From: Anaerostipes hadrus ATCC 29173 = JCM 17467
GTDB taxonomy: Bacteria > Bacillota > Clostridia > Lachnospirales > Lachnospiraceae
DNA: 64,000 nucleotides
Direction: 5' to 3'
Assembly (NCBI RefSeq): GCF_030296915.1
Contig: NZ_AP028031.1
Location: 2,177,001 to 2,241,000 of the forward strand
This document shows positions 55,251 to 63,796 of this stretch, piece by piece; position 1 is the first letter of the stretch; every line of letters begins with the position of its first letter. Position numbers and translations under genes: made by a program. The notes below the pieces were generated by a model, which saw only the letters and a program-made list of their open reading frames with translations, was not told where the DNA came from and made no database searches.

Positions 55251-56372
55251 CTACTGTTTTCCACCAGATGACATTCCACCGCCTTGCTTATTTCCACCTT
55301 GCATTCCACCACCAGATGGTGCATCCATTCCACCTTTCATATCGGATTTTTCATCAGAGCTGCTACTGCTTCTTGTGATGGTCTTAACCTGATCTCCTTC
55401 GCTGACTCCTGATGTGATCTGTGCATAAGTATCATTGATGATCCCTGTCTCTACTTTGGTCTGTGTTCCATTTTCATTGTCATCCGTTACTACTGTTACA
55501 TAACTTTCCCCGTCTTTTGTCTGGATTGCTGATACTGGGACTAAGACCGCATTTTCTGCTTTGGCTGTTGTGATCGTTGCTGTGACACTCATGGATGGCA
55601 AAAGGTCAGCTGCATTACTTAACTGGATCGTGACTGGATATGTCGCAACTCCATCACTTGTTGATCCAACTTTCGATACTTTTGTTACTTTCCCTGTAAA
55701 TGTCTTATCTTCCACTGCATCTGCTGTTACTGTAACACTCTGGCCTTTCTTGACACTTTTGATATCTAATTCATCAACATTGATCGTTACTTTATAACTG
55801 CTTGTTTTCAGTACTTTGCATACACTCTGGCCTTTACTGATCGTTTTTCCTTTTGTGATCGTGCCACTTACGATTCCATTATATTTTGATGTAACTGTCA
55901 GGTTACTTCTTTCTGTTTTCAAGGTTGATAACTTCATTGTCAGATCTTTATATTTTCGTACATTACTTGCATAATCATCATCGGATGAATCACTATCTTC
56001 GATCGTATCTTCTAGAGTTTCAATCTGGCTTTCTAACTGCGTGATCGAATCTTCCAGATCAGAACTTGTAAGCTTAGCGATCACATCTCCTTTTTTGACT
56101 GCCGCTCCGTCTTTTTTAAGAACTGACTGTACGGTGACATCACTGGAAAATGTGACATTTTGCGTTGTTGCTTTTACAGAACCACTTCCTTCTACTGTCT
56201 TTTCAATCGTTCCTGTTGTTGCTTTCTGTGTCTGTACCGTTTTTTGTGGCTGCTTTTTCTGGAAGAAGAATTTATAAATTCCAAATCCTCCGCCACCAAG
56301 TAATGCTAAAATGATCACAATACAACATAGTTTATGATTCTTTATTTTTGATATCATATTTTTCTTTTCCAT
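55251..56372 (-). CDS. HlyD/MacA-family membrane fusion protein
   Basis: 373 residues from ATG 56370-56372 (TTGGAGG upstream); the open frame goes to 56513 without a site. One anchor helix (about 14-34), a lipoyl-like half motif, a coiled-coil hairpin (about 115-165), beta-barrel domain, and a Gly/Met-rich tail (GGGMQGGNKQGGGMSSGG). It links exporter parts outside the membrane. First of adaptor-ATPase-permease, 3 bp before the ATPase. Confidence 0.92.
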   Translation of the reverse strand: MEKKNMISKIKNHKLCCIVIILALLGGGGFGIYKFFFQKKQPQKTVQTQKATTGTIEKTVEGSGSVKATTQNVTFSSDVTVQSVLKKDGAAVKKGDVIAKLTSSDLEDSITQLESQIETLEDTIEDSDSSDDDYASNVRKYKDLTMKLSTLKTERSNLTVTSKYNGIVSGTITKGKTISKGQSVCKVLKTSSYKVTINVDELDIKSVKKGQSVTVTADAVEDKTFTGKVTKVSKVGSTSDGVATYPVTIQLSNAADLLPSMSVTATITTAKAENAVLVPVSAIQTKDGESYVTVVTDDNENGTQTKVETGIINDTYAQITSGVSEGDQVKTITRSSSSSDEKSDMKGGMDAPSGGGMQGGNKQGGGMSSGGKQ

Positions 56373-56415
56373 ATATGCCTCCAATTCATGTGCTGTTTTT
56401 GATTTTCTGTTTGTT

Positions 56416-56482
56416 ATTGTAGAAAATCTTTTTGAACATCTCATGATAGTTTTATGAACAGTACGTGTTAATGTTATGAACA
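56416..56482 (-). promoter_or_regulatory. Activator-type promoter of the ABC exporter: three TGTTCA repeats
   Basis: Minus-strand TGTTCA at 56477-56482, 56455-56460 and 56433-56438, exactly 22 bp apart (two helical turns), each followed by A/T-rich AWAA. TACAAT (56416-56421) is the -10, with no -35 match. The pattern fits binding of an OmpR-type response regulator. Confidence 0.65.
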
Positions 56483-56566
56483 TTTTGTGACTTGAAAACA
56501 CTGGAATTTCCACATTTTTCGTGCTATCTTGTAGATAACAAACTTGTAGTTAGGAGTTATGATCAT

Positions 56567-57484
56567 ATGAATTGGCATGGAAAACGTTATTATTCGTTTG
56601 ATAGTTTTTTAAAGAATTATTTTGGTGAGAAAATTTATAAAGTATCCTTAGATGGTGGTTTTACCTGTCCAAACAGAGATGGAACACTTGGAACTGGTGG
56701 TTGTATCTTTTGCAGTGAGGGCGGTTCCGGGGATTTTGCTTCTTCAGCTGCTTTGTCTGTGACAGATCAGATCACCGCTGGAATTGAGATGGTTTCTAGA
56801 AAGATCGAGAATGGGAAGTATATTGCTTATTTTCAGGCTTTTACGAATACTTATGGTCCGATTGAAAAACTGGAAACTTTGTATATGGAAGCGGTCAATG
56901 ATCCGCGAATCATTGCTCTTGCGATCGGTACCAGACCGGATTGCCTGCCTGCCGAGGTTTTGGAACTTTTAAATCAATTAAATAAGATCAAACCTGTGTT
57001 TGTGGAACTTGGTCTGCAGACGATTCATGAAGAGACCGCTTCTTTTATCCGGCGTGGGTACCCTTTGTCTTGTTTTGATGAAGCAGTTATGAATCTTCAT
57101 AAGATCGGTGTATTGACTGTTGTTCACCTGATTCTTGGGCTTCCTGGTGAAACGGATGATATGATGCTTGAGTCAGTTCGTTATCTGAATCACCTTCCGA
57201 TTCATGGGGTTAAATTTTCTATGCTGCATATTTTGAAGAATACGGATCTGGCTGATCATTATGAGGAACATCCCTTTGATGTGTTTACTTTGGAATCTTA
57301 TGTTGATCTGATTTTGAAATGTATTGAGAATCTGAGTCCTGAGATCGTGATTCATCGATTAACTGGAGATGGACCGAGAGATTTGTTGATTGCTCCTGAG
57401 TGGAGTGTTTATAAGCGGAAAGTTTTGAATAGGATTGCGCATGAGATGAAGGTGAAGGATGTTTGGCAGGGGGATTTGTTGTAG
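56567..57484 (+). CDS. Radical SAM protein, TIGR01212/YhcC family
   Basis: 305 residues from ATG 56567 (AGGAG upstream). Start WHGKRYYSFDSFLKNYFG is typical. The Fe-S cluster cysteines are in TCPNRDGTLGTGGCIFC; IGTRPDCLP and HLILGLPGETDDMM are later conserved segments. YhcC-type proteins are implicated in tRNA or small-molecule modification; the precise reaction is unknown. Divergent from the exporter operon. Confidence 0.9.
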   Translation: MNWHGKRYYSFDSFLKNYFGEKIYKVSLDGGFTCPNRDGTLGTGGCIFCSEGGSGDFASSAALSVTDQITAGIEMVSRKIENGKYIAYFQAFTNTYGPIEKLETLYMEAVNDPRIIALAIGTRPDCLPAEVLELLNQLNKIKPVFVELGLQTIHEETASFIRRGYPLSCFDEAVMNLHKIGVLTVVHLILGLPGETDDMMLESVRYLNHLPIHGVKFSMLHILKNTDLADHYEEHPFDVFTLESYVDLILKCIENLSPEIVIHRLTGDGPRDLLIAPEWSVYKRKVLNRIAHEMKVKDVWQGDLL

Positions 57485-57540
57485 ATTGTAACCAACTTTT
57501 TAATATTTTTCAACAATTGTATGTTACACATGGAATAAAA

Positions 57541-57587
57541 ATATGGAGACGGTTTTCAAAATCTGAAACTGTCTCCATATTTTTTTA
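57541..57587. terminator. Bidirectional terminator
   Basis: Stem ATATGGAGAC-GGTTT with its partner, one mismatch, 10-base loop, T-runs on both sides; serves the radical SAM gene and the ATPase gene. Confidence 0.85.
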
Positions 57588-58994
57588 CAACTGATTCATA
57601 TCTTCGAATGATATCAGTCTGACATTTTCCTCTTCCTGCTCACGCAACTTTAATTTTTCCGTAAAACCTGATTTTGAAAATATCATATAACTTTGTTTTT
57701 GATAATGAAACAATCCACTTCTTTCCTGTAATGTCTCCAATATATCCACATCTGCTGGCTCATTTCTCCACTTGCATTCTCCAAAGATTGCTTCTGAGCC
57801 GTTCTCCGCCATTAGGTCAATCTCTTCTTGTCGTTTCTTCTTTGGATTATTTCCCCACCATCGTCCAAATTCACCTGTTGGAAATGGAAGTGTCATATAG
57901 ATTTGTGGAAAATATAAATATTGCTTGCAGATTTCTTCGAAAATATATCCCATAAAATGACTGATCTGAGGTTTTACAGATACCTCATAGATTGTCTCCC
58001 CGATTCCTCTCATAATACCGCTTAAATTCGGTCTGACAAATCGATACCAGAATAAAAACATAAAATCTTCTAAGGTATATAATGTTTTTCTACTTTTGAT
58101 ACCTTCAGTCAATGGTGTTTCTTTCTTAATGATTCCTAACGTTATCAAAGACTGAATCTGTGCGCTGCATCCACTGCTTGCAAGTCCTGTTTTCGTTGCA
58201 ATTTCATTTAACCTGCTTGCACCTCCTGCAATCGCTGTTATGATTGAATGATAGCTTGATGGATCTTGAAGTTCCTGTTTTAAAAGATTCCCTGGTTCAT
58301 CAAATAAACGTCCGCTTTCATCAAAAAATAATTTCTTAATATTATCATCCATTGACCAATCATTATGAATCCTTGATAAATACTCTGGAATCCCCCCTGT
58401 CACACCGTATAAAACTGCCTGTTCTTCTGCTTTAAAACCTGAAAGCATCTGTCTGGCTTCAAAATAAGTGAAAGGATGTAGTTTAAACTGGGCCGTTCTT
58501 CTTCCATATAAGGGACTTTTATACCCTAACACCTGCTCTTCCATAAAACTCATAGAAGATCCACACAGAATCAAAAACAAATTGGAATCTTTCCAACATT
58601 GATCAATATGACTTTGTAACATTGAAGAAATCGCAGGATAAGATCCTGCAAGGTATGGGAATTCATCAATTGCTATCACAAGACGTTCTTGATCATCTGT
58701 ATTCTTACATAAATGATCGATATATGAAAGCAAGCTTTCAAAATCTGGGAATTCTGGCATATAAAATTCTTCATTTTTTTCAGCTAATAACACTTTTGAA
58801 ATACCTGACAGATTTTCTTTGGATGTACCTTCAACTGCCATATAATATGCGGATCTTTTCTTTTTCAAAAATTCATTGATCAACATCGTTTTTCCAACCC
58901 GCCGTCTTCCATAGATAACAACAAACTGAAATTCTTCCTCTTGATACAATTCATTTAACTTCTTAAGTTCACGATCTCTTCCAACAAATCTCAT
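57585..58994 (-). CDS. AAA+ ATPase with DUF234 C-terminal domain
   Basis: 469 residues. N-terminal P-loop VIYGRRRVGKTMLINEF, Walker B LVIAIDEFPYLAGS, a sensor LILCGSS. A winged-helix part (about 260-310, LNEIATKTGLASSGCSAQI) and a C-terminal DUF234 restriction-endonuclease-like domain (about 330-460; EIDLMAEN and GECKWR carry the D-ExK residues). Function of the family is not established. Its upstream region holds a striking palindrome with tandem TAATTAC repeats. Confidence 0.87.
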   Translation of the reverse strand: MRFVGRDRELKKLNELYQEEEFQFVVIYGRRRVGKTMLINEFLKKKRSAYYMAVEGTSKENLSGISKVLLAEKNEEFYMPEFPDFESLLSYIDHLCKNTDDQERLVIAIDEFPYLAGSYPAISSMLQSHIDQCWKDSNLFLILCGSSMSFMEEQVLGYKSPLYGRRTAQFKLHPFTYFEARQMLSGFKAEEQAVLYGVTGGIPEYLSRIHNDWSMDDNIKKLFFDESGRLFDEPGNLLKQELQDPSSYHSIITAIAGGASRLNEIATKTGLASSGCSAQIQSLITLGIIKKETPLTEGIKSRKTLYTLEDFMFLFWYRFVRPNLSGIMRGIGETIYEVSVKPQISHFMGYIFEEICKQYLYFPQIYMTLPFPTGEFGRWWGNNPKKKRQEEIDLMAENGSEAIFGECKWRNEPADVDILETLQERSGLFHYQKQSYMIFSKSGFTEKLKLREQEEENVRLISFEDMNQL

Positions 58995-59012
58995 AACATC
59001 ATCCTTTTTGCT

Positions 59013-59070
59013 AATTGACTAATTACTAATTACCTAATTACTAATCGAACAATTAGTAATTAGGTAATTA
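59013..59070 (-). repeat. Perfect palindrome and tandem TAATTAC repeats before the ATPase gene
   Basis: A 19-bp perfect inverted repeat (59027-59045 with 59052-59070, 6-base centre), joined by further TAATTAC/TAATTGAC copies up to 59013. It lies 20-75 bp upstream of the ATPase start, in operator position. Confidence 0.8.
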
Positions 59071-59121
59071 TAACATACTTTAAAATTTTCAATCAATAAC
59101 TTTGCATAATTCTTTGTTGAT

Positions 59122-59421
59122 TTATTTTACCTTAACCGTCACATATTTCACCGCTTTCTGATACTTCGATGTTTTTGCTGCCGTGATCTGGATCTTGTAT
59201 AATTGATCAAACAGTGTTTTATCTGTTCCTATCTCAAAAAAGGATTTCAGCATACTCATATTCAAAGTCTTTCCAAAACGTCGAGGACGTGTAAATAGAT
59301 TTACTTCTCCCCAGTTTTGTAAAAGCTGCTCGATCAATCTGGTTTTGTCTACGTAGTAGAAACCGGATTTTATCAGTTTATCAAATTGATCGATGCCTAC
59401 TGGTAATTTCATATTGTTCAT
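59122..59421 (-). pseudogene. Chimeric fragment: AAA-ATPase-like N-terminus fused to Ig-like tail
   Basis: About 99 residues from ATG 59419-59421. The first part (LPVGIDQFDKLI, YYVDKTRLIEQLL, FTRPRRFGKTLNMSMLKSFF) is the N-terminus of the AAA-ATPase-like family (PF09820 type), usually over 500 residues, with the P-loop RRFGKTLN. From about 59193 the protein changes to ITAAKTSKYQKAVKYVTVKVK-type text, which looks like the last strand of a bacterial Ig-like surface domain. The simplest reading is a deletion that fused the start of one gene to the end of another. Confidence 0.75.
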
Positions 59422-59453
59422 TGCCAACACCACCGTTACCACCTTCTTAGATT

Positions 59454-60806
59454 TTATCTAATCACAAAACATCCTCTTCCGTTTGCTTTTGCTTCATATA
59501 AGATCTCATCGGTCTTTGTCAGAAGTTCCTTGATCGTTTTTGGATATTTAAAACGATATACTCCAATACTGCAGCTTACTGTGACTTCCTTCTGAATTCC
59601 TGAGATATTTTGAAAGAATTATTCCAGTTCCTTTTCTAACACTTCCTGGCTCATCTCTTCTTCGATCATCACAGCAAACTCATCTCCACCAACTCTTCCG
59701 ACTGCTCCATATGGCTCAAATTGTTCTTGTAAAAATGTCGCAAATTTCTTTAAGGTTTCATCTCCTGCTATATGTCCCAGTTTATCATTGATCTGCTTAA
59801 ACCAATCCACATCCAAGAATAAAAACCATCCTTGATGGCCATGGATTCTCTGATCGTTTTGAATATTTTGGCAGTGTTGCAAAAACAGTCTTCTTCCCAT
59901 TACTCCAGTCAAAAAATCAATCTCCCCTTGATATTCCCGATATTTCATATATTGGTAGATCATAAGCATCGTCAATATTAAGATAAAATCCAATGCAAGC
60001 ATTGCGATCAAAAACTGTACCTGTAAATGTAGCAGATCAATCTCTATTGTTCTTGTTACATGAACTCTGTGCTGTTTCAACATACATGTAGACCGATTTG
60101 CAAAATATCCAGTAGAAAATATCGCTATACAAATGATCAAAAAACTGATCCCTGATGATATAGCGACTATCTTAGAAGACAGATATGGATCATCCAAAGA
60201 TTGATTTACCGTATCCTTGTATTTTTGAATGCGTTCCTTGTGATAAATCTTATATGCCACCTCTACCCAGAAAAGACAACATAGTGCAATAAGTGCATCA
60301 TTGATCCCCATATGAAATGTTGACATTCCAGTATAGCCAAGCTGTGGAAAACAGGCTCCCATAACAATGAACACTAAGAAAGCATGTATCCACTGTGAGA
60401 TCAAAGAAAGGATCCAGATTCCTATTTTCTCATACTTTCGTCCTTTTATGATAGAAAACAGATATCCGATCACAAAGCCAAACAGAACTCTTGCCCCAAC
60501 ACTTAGTAAAATGCTTCCTATTGGATTACCACTGTATAGCGGCGAAAATATCTTATCATCTGATACAACATAAAGTGCTGATGCCTTATACATACTTGCT
60601 AGTCCAAATACCAATCCGATCAGTGTCGATTCCAAAGGTCCAAGCAAACATCCCGCAACTACGATCGGGATATATGCTGTTGTAAGTGAAATTGGATCAA
60701 TATGGATGAATCCTAAAAAAGTAAATGACATAATAAGCTCGATCGCCAATAATAGCACAAAAACATATTTTTCAAATTTTAAATGCTTCCATTTGTTTTG
60801 CTTCAT
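59454..60806 (-). pseudogene. Membrane GGDEF diguanylate cyclase with in-frame stop
   Basis: The frame from 60806 to a TAA at 59619-59621 encodes 395 residues: six or more N-terminal helices resembling an ECF-transporter S-component-like sensor (about 10-190), a second helix pair, then GGDEF domain DFLTGVMGRRLF and RVGGDEFAVMIEEE. Beyond the TAA the same frame continues for 54 sense codons (SCSIGVYRFKYPKTIKELL, DEILYEAKANGRG) and ends at TAA 59454-59456; these are the normal last strands and helix of a GGDEF domain. So one nonsense change cuts the catalytic domain short. Readthrough or a sequence error are alternatives. Confidence 0.85.
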
Positions 60807-60867
60807 ATCTCTAATCTTCCTTTGCTTTTGGGTCTCTTAAACTTCTTCCCAATTCTTCTTTGCTTAC

Positions 60868-61140
60868 TTACATCATATCATAAAAACAAAGTATCAACGA
60901 CACCTGAATGCCCAAAATCAAAGGTATCCCTAATCTAAAATACCATTTTCTTGTCTTATGATGAAATACTGTCATACCGATCATTGCTCCAATGGAGCCT
61001 CCGATCAGTGCAAGTATGATCAATTTTTTCTCTCTGACTCTCCACTGTCTTGTCATCGCTCTCCATTTGTCTAGTCCATACAATGCAAATGTTATAACGT
61101 TGATCATGATCAGATATAAGTGAATATATGCTGATTGCAT
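60868..61140 (-). CDS. DUF1294 family small membrane protein
   Basis: 90 residues with three hydrophobic segments; YGLDKWRAMTRQWRVREK and GGSIGAMIGMTVFHHKTRKWYF are the DUF1294 signature. Function unknown. Between the GGDEF gene and the AlbA-type protein gene on the same strand. Confidence 0.88.
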   Translation of the reverse strand: MQSAYIHLYLIMINVITFALYGLDKWRAMTRQWRVREKKLIILALIGGSIGAMIGMTVFHHKTRKWYFRLGIPLILGIQVSLILCFYDMM

Positions 61141-61165
61141 TTGTAGGTTTCCTCCCCATAGCCTT

Positions 61166-62620
61166 TTATTTTAATCTGTATTTTCGATTTTTATTATTGC
61201 CTATTTGTTCTATATCTTGTGTCAAAGCTTTTAATAACTCTTTCGTTCTGGAGGGTTTTAAATTTAATAAATTACAAAAATCCTGAATCGTATATTCTTT
61301 ACCCTCTTCCATAAATTCAAGTATTTTTTTATAATTTTGTATTGTCTTTTTTGAAATCTTTTTATCGCCGTTTTTTATCGCCGTTTTTTTATCGCCGTTT
61401 TTTATCGCCGTTTTTTTATCGCCGTTTTTTACATTATCATAGGAATAATCTTCATTTAATGGCACAATAAGTCTGAATACATCACCTTCTATGAATTCTG
61501 GTTCTTCTCCTGAATAATATTTCGAATATTTAAATATATTTCTCACTCCTGAACCTAATCGATCTGACCATCCTATATTTCTAAAAAATGAAGCAATAAT
61601 CGGATTCTTTGGATTTGGTTCCATATTATCAGGTGTAATAATTCCATCTCCTGATGACCGATTCGCATTTTCTGTATACATCCTATCTTTTTCTATTACA
61701 AATTTAGCTGTATATGAACTCGTAAATTCTCTATGAATTAATGTATTTGCAATCATTTCCCTGGTTATAATATTCCTCAGATTTTTTCGTTCCACCCCTT
61801 CTATAAAAAATTTATCAGGCAAATGTTTTCTTCCAAATTCCATTAATCGATCGTAACTTTCTATTAAGTTTGTTCTAATGATTTCTCGATCATCATAGCG
61901 ATCCACATTAATTCTTCTTACCAACGCATCCGTTTCATAAGCTGGGCAAATATCCATGATCAGATCATCTTTTCCCAATAACATAACTGCTGCCAGATTA
62001 TATCCACTTTCTCCTGTCGCTCTGTCCTTTCCATATAATCCCGCACTTCTCAATAATTCCTCATCACTCATACTTTCCCAACTATGCACACCTTCTATAT
62101 TATTTGTTGCCATTTTTCTAATTCGTGGCAATAAATCTAATCTAAAATCTTCCAGTGAAATATAAGGATAAATCTGTTTCTCTGTAAACCTATTCTGTTT
62201 TCTAATATACATCATTGCAAGTTGAGCTGTTGCAGTAACTTTTACATCTGCATCATCTACTCTGTCATAAACTTCTTTTTTGAAACTGTGTACTTCTGCG
62301 CTGACTGGTATATGAATATGAATGATCGTTTTTCCTTCATACTTTATAATTTCCGGCGATAGATATATGGTTGGAGTAAACATATTGGGATTACTGATAA
62401 TCTTTATAAAATTCTTTACCATATCTCCTGCTGCATTTTCAGGAACTCCACAAACAGTCCCATCGTCTTCTACTCCAAGGTAAATATCTCCACCAAAACG
62501 ATTCAGAAAGGAGCATACACTTTGATATACATCATTTTCTATTCGGTTGCTGCATCTTTTAAATTCTACTGCTATTGTTTCACCTATCTGCAATATGGTT
62601 CTTAATTTTTCTTGATCCAT
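61166..62620 (-). CDS. RecG-like/AlbA_2 (Schlafen-type) putative DNA-binding protein
   Basis: 484 residues. The AlbA_2 domain (about 12-130) has VEFKRCSNRIENDVYQSVCSFLN and GGDIYLGVEDDGTVCG. The middle holds an ATP-binding-like HATPase_c_4 region (about 285-390; LIHREFTSSYTAKFVIE, NPIIASFFRNIGWSDRLGSGVRNI). The C-terminus is a winged helix (about 430-484). Between them (about 400-428) sits a repeat, KNGDKKTAI twice and a third partial unit, coded by a 13/14-nt repeat with A6/A7 runs. Such proteins are regulators or defence-related; the role is unknown. Confidence 0.85.
   Translation of the reverse strand: MDQEKLRTILQIGETIAVEFKRCSNRIENDVYQSVCSFLNRFGGDIYLGVEDDGTVCGVPENAAGDMVKNFIKIISNPNMFTPTIYLSPEIIKYEGKTIIHIHIPVSAEVHSFKKEVYDRVDDADVKVTATAQLAMMYIRKQNRFTEKQIYPYISLEDFRLDLLPRIRKMATNNIEGVHSWESMSDEELLRSAGLYGKDRATGESGYNLAAVMLLGKDDLIMDICPAYETDALVRRINVDRYDDREIIRTNLIESYDRLMEFGRKHLPDKFFIEGVERKNLRNIITREMIANTLIHREFTSSYTAKFVIEKDRMYTENANRSSGDGIITPDNMEPNPKNPIIASFFRNIGWSDRLGSGVRNIFKYSKYYSGEEPEFIEGDVFRLIVPLNEDYSYDNVKNGDKKTAIKNGDKKTAIKNGDKKISKKTIQNYKKILEFMEEGKEYTIQDFCNLLNLKPSRTKELLKALTQDIEQIGNNKNRKYRLK
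61370..61432 (-). repeat. 13/14-nt tandem repeat read in two frames
   Basis: Five TATCGCCG units (plus strand) separated by T-runs of 6 or 7. On the coding strand the unit AAAAAACGGCGAT encodes KNGD in one frame and KTAI in the next, so two units make a 27-bp, 9-codon repeat. Gain or loss of one unit, or of one A, would shift the frame before the C-terminal winged helix. Confidence 0.9.
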
Positions 62621-62647
62621 AGTGTATATTCATCTCTCCTTTATTTG

Positions 62648-62676
62648 TTGACATAAAATATACCAAATGTTAATAT
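62648..62676 (+). promoter_or_regulatory. Promoter of toxin-like remnant
   Basis: TTGACA (62648-62653), 17-bp spacer, TAATAT (62671-62676), followed by AAAGGTG and an ATG at 62700. Confidence 0.75.
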
Positions 62677-62699
62677 ATTAATAAAGAAAGGTGCTACCG

Positions 62700-62732
62700 A
62701 TGACGGTTCGCCTGATTATTAATACGTTATAA
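62700..62732 (+). pseudogene. Holin-like toxin remnant (10 codons)
   Basis: ATG with AAAGGTG upstream encodes MTVRLIINTL and stop. The MTV start and the hairpin that follows (AATAACCGC/GCGGTTATT) match what I know of small holin-like/type I toxin genes of Firmicutes, which normally encode about 25-35 residues with one membrane helix. The helix is missing, so an internal deletion is likely. Confidence 0.45.
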
Positions 62733-62772
62733 AAATAACCGCTTAACTTTCCAGGCTAGGGCGGTTATTTTT
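62731..62772 (+). terminator. Terminator after the toxin remnant
   Basis: Stem AAAAATAACCGC/GCGGTTATTTTT, 12 bp perfect, 18-base loop; T-rich end on both strands. Beyond it, up to 62940, I see no gene. Confidence 0.85.
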
Positions 62773-62940
62773 CTGTCTTGGCATCATGCTTTCCACGCAC
62801 TAGAACTCCCTGTAGGAAGCAAACAGCCATTCATGTCAATGTAATAACACCTGATATATATTTTAACAAACAGTTTTATTATAATCAATATATCCATGTG
62901 GTATTCTCTTTATTTATAAGTTTATTTTTCAAAGCACCTC

Positions 62941-63597
62941 TTAAGTGCTATGAACCCTTAAGATTTTTCTTATCCCTTTCGATAATTTATGTAATATTAC
63001 TGCAAATAATAACGCAATACACACCGCAATAATGCTGTTAATTATCCAATTCCCCGTAATATACATTACTGATACTGGTCCCACAATAAACATATAGTGG
63101 CAAAGATAAATTTCAAAACTTATACCATCAACCAATTGTACAATTTTTAGCATTTTCGCTTTAGAAAAGATAATTGAAAATAGCATAAATATACATGCTG
63201 CTGCCACATAATGTGTATAATTTACAACAACAAGATTATATAATTTCGTACCATCAATCATTACTCGTCCAATAAATCTCATTGCAAATGCCAGACACAT
63301 AACAATAAAATATATAACTGCTGATTTATTAGTTGATTTTCCAAGTCTTTCCCAATTACTTCCTACATAATATGCTATTGCATAAAAGCACACATGATAT
63401 GTAATGAAAAATATATAATTCGGCAGCAGATATGCCATAATAAACGGAACTATAAGTAATCCAACTAGTATGCCCCATTTTGTCTTTTTATATTGAATTC
63501 TTTTCCAGATTTTTTCTATCAACGGTGTTAATATATAACAAATCATTAACGTTGTCATAAACCATGTATGATCTGCACCTAATACTCCTACATGCAT
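62941..63597 (-). pseudogene. Acyltransferase-3 family protein, N-terminal truncation
   Basis: 218 residues, about six or seven membrane helices. HTWFMTTLMICYILTPLIEKI matches the middle of OafA/YrhL-type acyltransferases (LWFLxxLxxxYLxxPxL), and FEIYLCHYMF the late segment. The first three or four helices with the active-site R-HxxFP region are missing; the frame is closed by TAG five codons upstream of the ATG. So this is the C-terminal remainder, very likely inactive in O-acylation of sugars. Confidence 0.75.
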
Positions 63598-63728
63598 TCC
63601 TTGTACAAAAAACTATAATCCTTCTATATATTTTATTATAAAATTTATTATAGTACCTTTTTTCTTAATTTCCTATATCTACTCCTGCTCATTTCCTGCT
63701 TTTTGGTAATTTTTTCTTAAAATACAGC

Positions 63729-63779
63729 AAAAAGAGATGGAAAAATCTATATTGTTTTGATCTTTCCATCTCTTTTTAT
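63729..63779. terminator. Terminator after purB
   Basis: Stem AAAAAGAGATGGAAA(G)ATC with partner, one mismatch and a 10-base loop, T-run on both strands, 18 bp after the purB stop. Confidence 0.85.
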
Positions 63780-63796
63780 GTTAAAATTTTATCTTT

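Noticed and set aside
56373-56513. Longer N-terminus of the HlyD-family protein
   Set aside because: It would cover the triple TGTTCA operator and the -10 box; a ribosome site is found at 56372 only.
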